Source: Cyclobacteriaceae bacterium (GTDB lineage: Bacteria > Bacteroidota > Bacteroidia > Cytophagales > Cyclobacteriaceae). From it: DNA of 7,567 bases. Positions 5,579 to 7,567 of this stretch are shown one piece after another; within the stretch, counting starts at the first letter, position 1; the number at the start of each line of letters is the position of its first letter. The DNA lies in NCBI GenBank assembly GCA_013140395.1, contig JABFSY010000434.1, positions 1 through 7,567 on the forward strand, given 5' to 3'. Under the pieces are notes generated by a model that was given only the letters and a program-made list of their open reading frames with translations, searched no databases and was not told the DNA's origin. Made by a program: the position numbers and the translations under genes.

Positions 5579-7567
5579 TTAGTTTTTTAATAAAATAAAG
5601 CCTGTCAACGTTTTGCCTGCACCTATCAAGTTGACTTTATAAAAATAGGTTCCCGAAGGAAGCTTACTTCCACCTGAGCCAAGTCCTACAAAAACACGCG
5701 TTTTATTATCATAATCCGCAATCGAAAACACTTCATCACCCCATCGATTGTAGATACTCACTTGATTTTTGGGCGATATTGATTCGATAAATTGTAAAAC
5801 CAAAAATTCATTTTTGCCATCGCCATTGGGAGACACTGCATTGAAGACAATAACATCACCAGCAACCTCAATAGTAAACGTTTGTTGCGCACAAAGTCCA
5901 TTCGTGTTACATGCTTCGATGATGATCGTTTCCTTTCCCGAAAACGGTTTGCCTTTGTAATCGATGACAAGTAAAAAATTGGTGATGGAAGCTACGGCTC
6001 CACTGGCCGGTTGTGTGATAACTTTAATTGAAGTTGGATCTAATGTGCCGGGTGTAGTGATGAACGATTGCAGATTGATTTCTATTTTGCCTTCTACCTG
6101 TGTGGCGAGTGTTTGCGTGGTGATCACGGGCGCGCAACCAGTAGAAAGTAGAGTGGCTGTCACAGCCGTGCGTGTACTCTCGCATCCGCTGATAGTAAGA
6201 CTAACGTAAAACGTGGAAGTATTAGTAAGGGAAGCAATCTCATACGTATTGTTTGTTGCGCCTGTAATTGCGCCTCCTCCTGTTGCAACCGTGTACCAAT
6301 TGTATTGCCCGCTCGTTCCGCCAGAGGCAGTTAGCGTTACCGCGCTTGCCGGACAACCACTTGCTCCAGTTGCGGTGGGTGCAGGCGTAATTGTAAGCGT
6401 TGCGGTAACAAGTGTTCGAGTGCTTTCGCAACCATTGGTGTTTAGCGAAACGAAGTAACTTGTAGGTGCCGTGATCGAAGGAGTAACGTAGCTACTGTTC
6501 GTCTCTCCCGCAATGGCGGTTCCACCAATGGGCGTAGTATACCATTTGTACTGACCATTCGTTCCGCCAGAGGCTGTTAAGGTTACACTTCCCACTCCGC
6601 ATCGGTTGGCTCCCGCCACAGTGGGCGCAGTAGAGATCGGGTTGATAGAAAGGCCTTGATTAGTAGTGATTACTTCAGATGCGAAATCACCATTGATACG
6701 ACAACGATAACGACCCAATCCAAAATTAGCTGTGGTGTTGACAGAAAGCGTTGCGGTGTTGGCGTTGGTGTATCCGGCACCGTTGGCAATGTCGGTGAAG
6801 GGCGCGATGCCATCTGGAGAAAACTGCCATTGATAAATAATGTTGGTAGCGCCAGAAGCTGCGGTAGTGAAGGTGGCGTTTTGCCCGAGACATGCGATAA
6901 AATCAGAAGGCTGGGTAGTGATGGTGATGACCGGGCTGGCGGTGACTGTAAAATTAGTTGCGCTAGTAGCAGTATTACCCACTACAGTAACAGTTATTGT
7001 GCCCGTTGTCGCTCCTGCGGGAACAGTAGTAGTGATAGAAGTTGTGGTGCTTGCTGTAACAACTGCCGTTGTGCCATTGAACTGAACGGTGTTGCTGGCT
7101 GGTGTGGTGCTGAAGTTTGTACCGGTGATGGTAACTGTTGTGCCGACAGCGCCAGAGGTTGGAGTGAAGGAAGTGATCGTGGGTGCAGATACTCCGATAG
7201 CATATCTGAATATTACGCCTGTATCATTTGTTCCACCTTGGTTTGTCATACCAAATAGAAATCCTCCCTCAGAAACAAGGGAAGCGTAAGGACGCGACCC
7301 TGCGAGATAGTTGGCAAAGTTGCACAGCATGGAATATGCACTCCCGTCTGTATTTATTTTAAACAACGTTCCTTCTGCGCTGCCAATGCCGAACAAGGTC
7401 AAGCCATACAAAGAGGTGCCGTCATACATAAAAGACCCAAAGGGTCTTTCTCCGTTTACATTTGAATTGAAGTCCAGAAGTTTGGCGAAGCCTGTACCGT
7501 CTGTTCTGATTTTGAAAATCGTACCATCATTTGCAGTGCCTCCTACTAAGGCCATTCCGTATAAAAA
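5579..7567 (-). CDS. Multi-domain surface protein with CHU_C type IX sorting domain, 5' end beyond right edge
   Basis: The frame stays open to base 7567. The ATG at 7555 is not the start, because the codons before it encode FLYG and complete a repeat motif (FLYGM) seen again further on. Numbering from Met 7555 as 1, the 658 residues contain these domains in order. First come 51-residue repeats of the GTIFKI-TDG type (to about 120). An IPT/TIG-like domain follows (about 124-206, PTITSFTPTSGAVGTTVTIT). An Ig-like domain lies at about 207-305 (TTQPSDFIACLGQNATFTT, YQWQFSPDG). Two 82-residue CHU_C-associated Ig-like modules cover 310-473. A linker domain with two Cys (549, 555) precedes a gliding-motility-associated C-terminal domain at about 567-658 (FNAVSPNGDGKNEFLVLQFI, VSIYNRWGDEVF, LPSGTYFYKV, final ILLKN). 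CHU_C domains direct secretion through the type IX system and surface retention. The PorP/SprF-like gene downstream is the likely partner. The role is probably adhesin or surface structural protein; no enzyme domain is visible. Confidence 0.9.
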   Translation of the reverse strand, partial: FLYGMALVGGTANDGTIFKIRTDGTGFAKLLDFNSNVNGERPFGSFMYDGTSLYGLTLFGIGSAEGTLFKINTDGSAYSMLCNFANYLAGSRPYASLVSEGGFLFGMTNQGGTNDTGVIFRYAIGVSAPTITSFTPTSGAVGTTVTITGTNFSTTPASNTVQFNGTTAVVTASTTTSITTTVPAGATTGTITVTVVGNTATSATNFTVTASPVITITTQPSDFIACLGQNATFTTAASGATNIIYQWQFSPDGIAPFTDIANGAGYTNANTATLSVNTTANFGLGRYRCRINGDFASEVITTNQGLSINPISTAPTVAGANRCGVGSVTLTASGGTNGQYKWYTTPIGGTAIAGETNSSYVTPSITAPTSYFVSLNTNGCESTRTLVTATLTITPAPTATGASGCPASAVTLTASGGTSGQYNWYTVATGGGAITGATNNTYEIASLTNTSTFYVSLTISGCESTRTAVTATLLSTGCAPVITTQTLATQVEGKIEINLQSFITTPGTLDPTSIKVITQPASGAVASITNFLLVIDYKGKPFSGKETIIIEACNTNGLCAQQTFTIEVAGDVIVFNAVSPNGDGKNEFLVLQFIESISPKNQVSIYNRWGDEVFSIADYDNKTRVFVGLGSGGSKLPSGTYFYKVNLIGAGKTLTGFILLKN
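6137..6628 (-). repeat. Two tandem 82-residue Ig-like modules
   Basis: Residues 310-391 and 392-473 of the surface protein are tandem copies, marked by APTxxGAxxC, SVTLTASGGTNGQYKWYT against AVTLTASGGTSGQYNWYT, and GCESTRTxVTATL. Stretches are also nearly identical in DNA, such as TCGTTCCGCCAGAGGC on the plus strand at 6313-6328 and 6559-6574, exactly 246 bases apart. Each unit has two conserved Cys that may form a disulfide (inference). Confidence 0.8.
7190..7567 (-). repeat. 51-residue GTIFKI/LYGM repeats at the visible N-terminal side
   Basis: Units begin at FLYGM (base 7567), SLYGL (7414) and FLFGM (7261), exactly 153 bases apart. Each carries a G-T-(I/L)-F-K-I-x-T-D-G element; the last unit is degenerate (GVIFRYAIG). 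The pattern matches the GGxxxxGTIFK repeat class found in exported proteins of several phyla. More units probably lie beyond the window. Confidence 0.75.

Noticed and set aside
6656..7258. 200-residue open frame on the plus strand opposite the surface-protein gene
   Set aside because: Its composition is dominated by Gly, Cys, Ser and Arg, as expected from the antisense of Thr/Ala/Val-rich repeats, and it lies wholly within a strongly supported minus-strand gene.
7553..7555. ATG at 7555 as the start of the CHU_C protein
   Set aside because: The preceding codons to the window edge read FLYG, completing the FLYGM repeat motif that recurs at 51-residue spacing, and no signal peptide follows.

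Overview
The window looks like a chromosomal segment from a member of the Bacteroidota, most plausibly a gliding-type Cytophagales or relative. The evidence is a PorP/SprF-family protein of the type IX secretion system, a gliding-motility-type (CHU_C) C-terminal sorting domain, an AEYFFD(T/S)DPG-type repeat protein, and a TPR-fused histidine kinase with a NarL-type regulator. The genus cannot be fixed from the sequence alone.

Layout. Bases 1-1593 (minus strand) hold two abutting genes for exported proteins: a right-handed beta-helix protein (472-1593) and, starting on the very next base after its stop codon, a repeat protein (471 to beyond the left edge) that has no start-to-stop ORF inside the window. 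Bases 1594-1742 are a divergent intergenic region with a candidate promoter, an 11-bp direct repeat and a small palindrome. Bases 1743-4514 (plus strand) hold a two-component system: a TPR sensor histidine kinase and a LuxR/NarL-type response regulator. Bases 4575-7567 (minus strand) hold a large multi-domain surface protein with a CHU_C sorting domain (5' end beyond the right edge), followed downstream by a PorP/SprF-like outer-membrane protein, the usual partner arrangement for type IX secretion of such adhesins.

The main surprise is that both halves of the two-component system are broken, by two different lesions. The kinase has one in-frame TAA at codon 203 of 670, with the same reading frame intact on both sides. 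The regulator contains a perfect 83-bp tandem duplication (4175-4257 and 4258-4340). Because 83 is not a multiple of 3, this separates an intact receiver domain from an intact DNA-binding domain. Removing one copy restores a textbook 210-residue NarL-family protein. All catalytic and phosphorylation residues remain, so the damage looks recent, reversible or artefactual. Exact tandem duplications can collapse back by recombination, so an on/off switch is possible but unproven.

How the genes may work together. The kinase/regulator pair is divergent from the beta-helix/repeat-protein pair and may have controlled it through the repeats between them (inference). The right-hand pair is a separate secretion substrate plus its outer-membrane helper.
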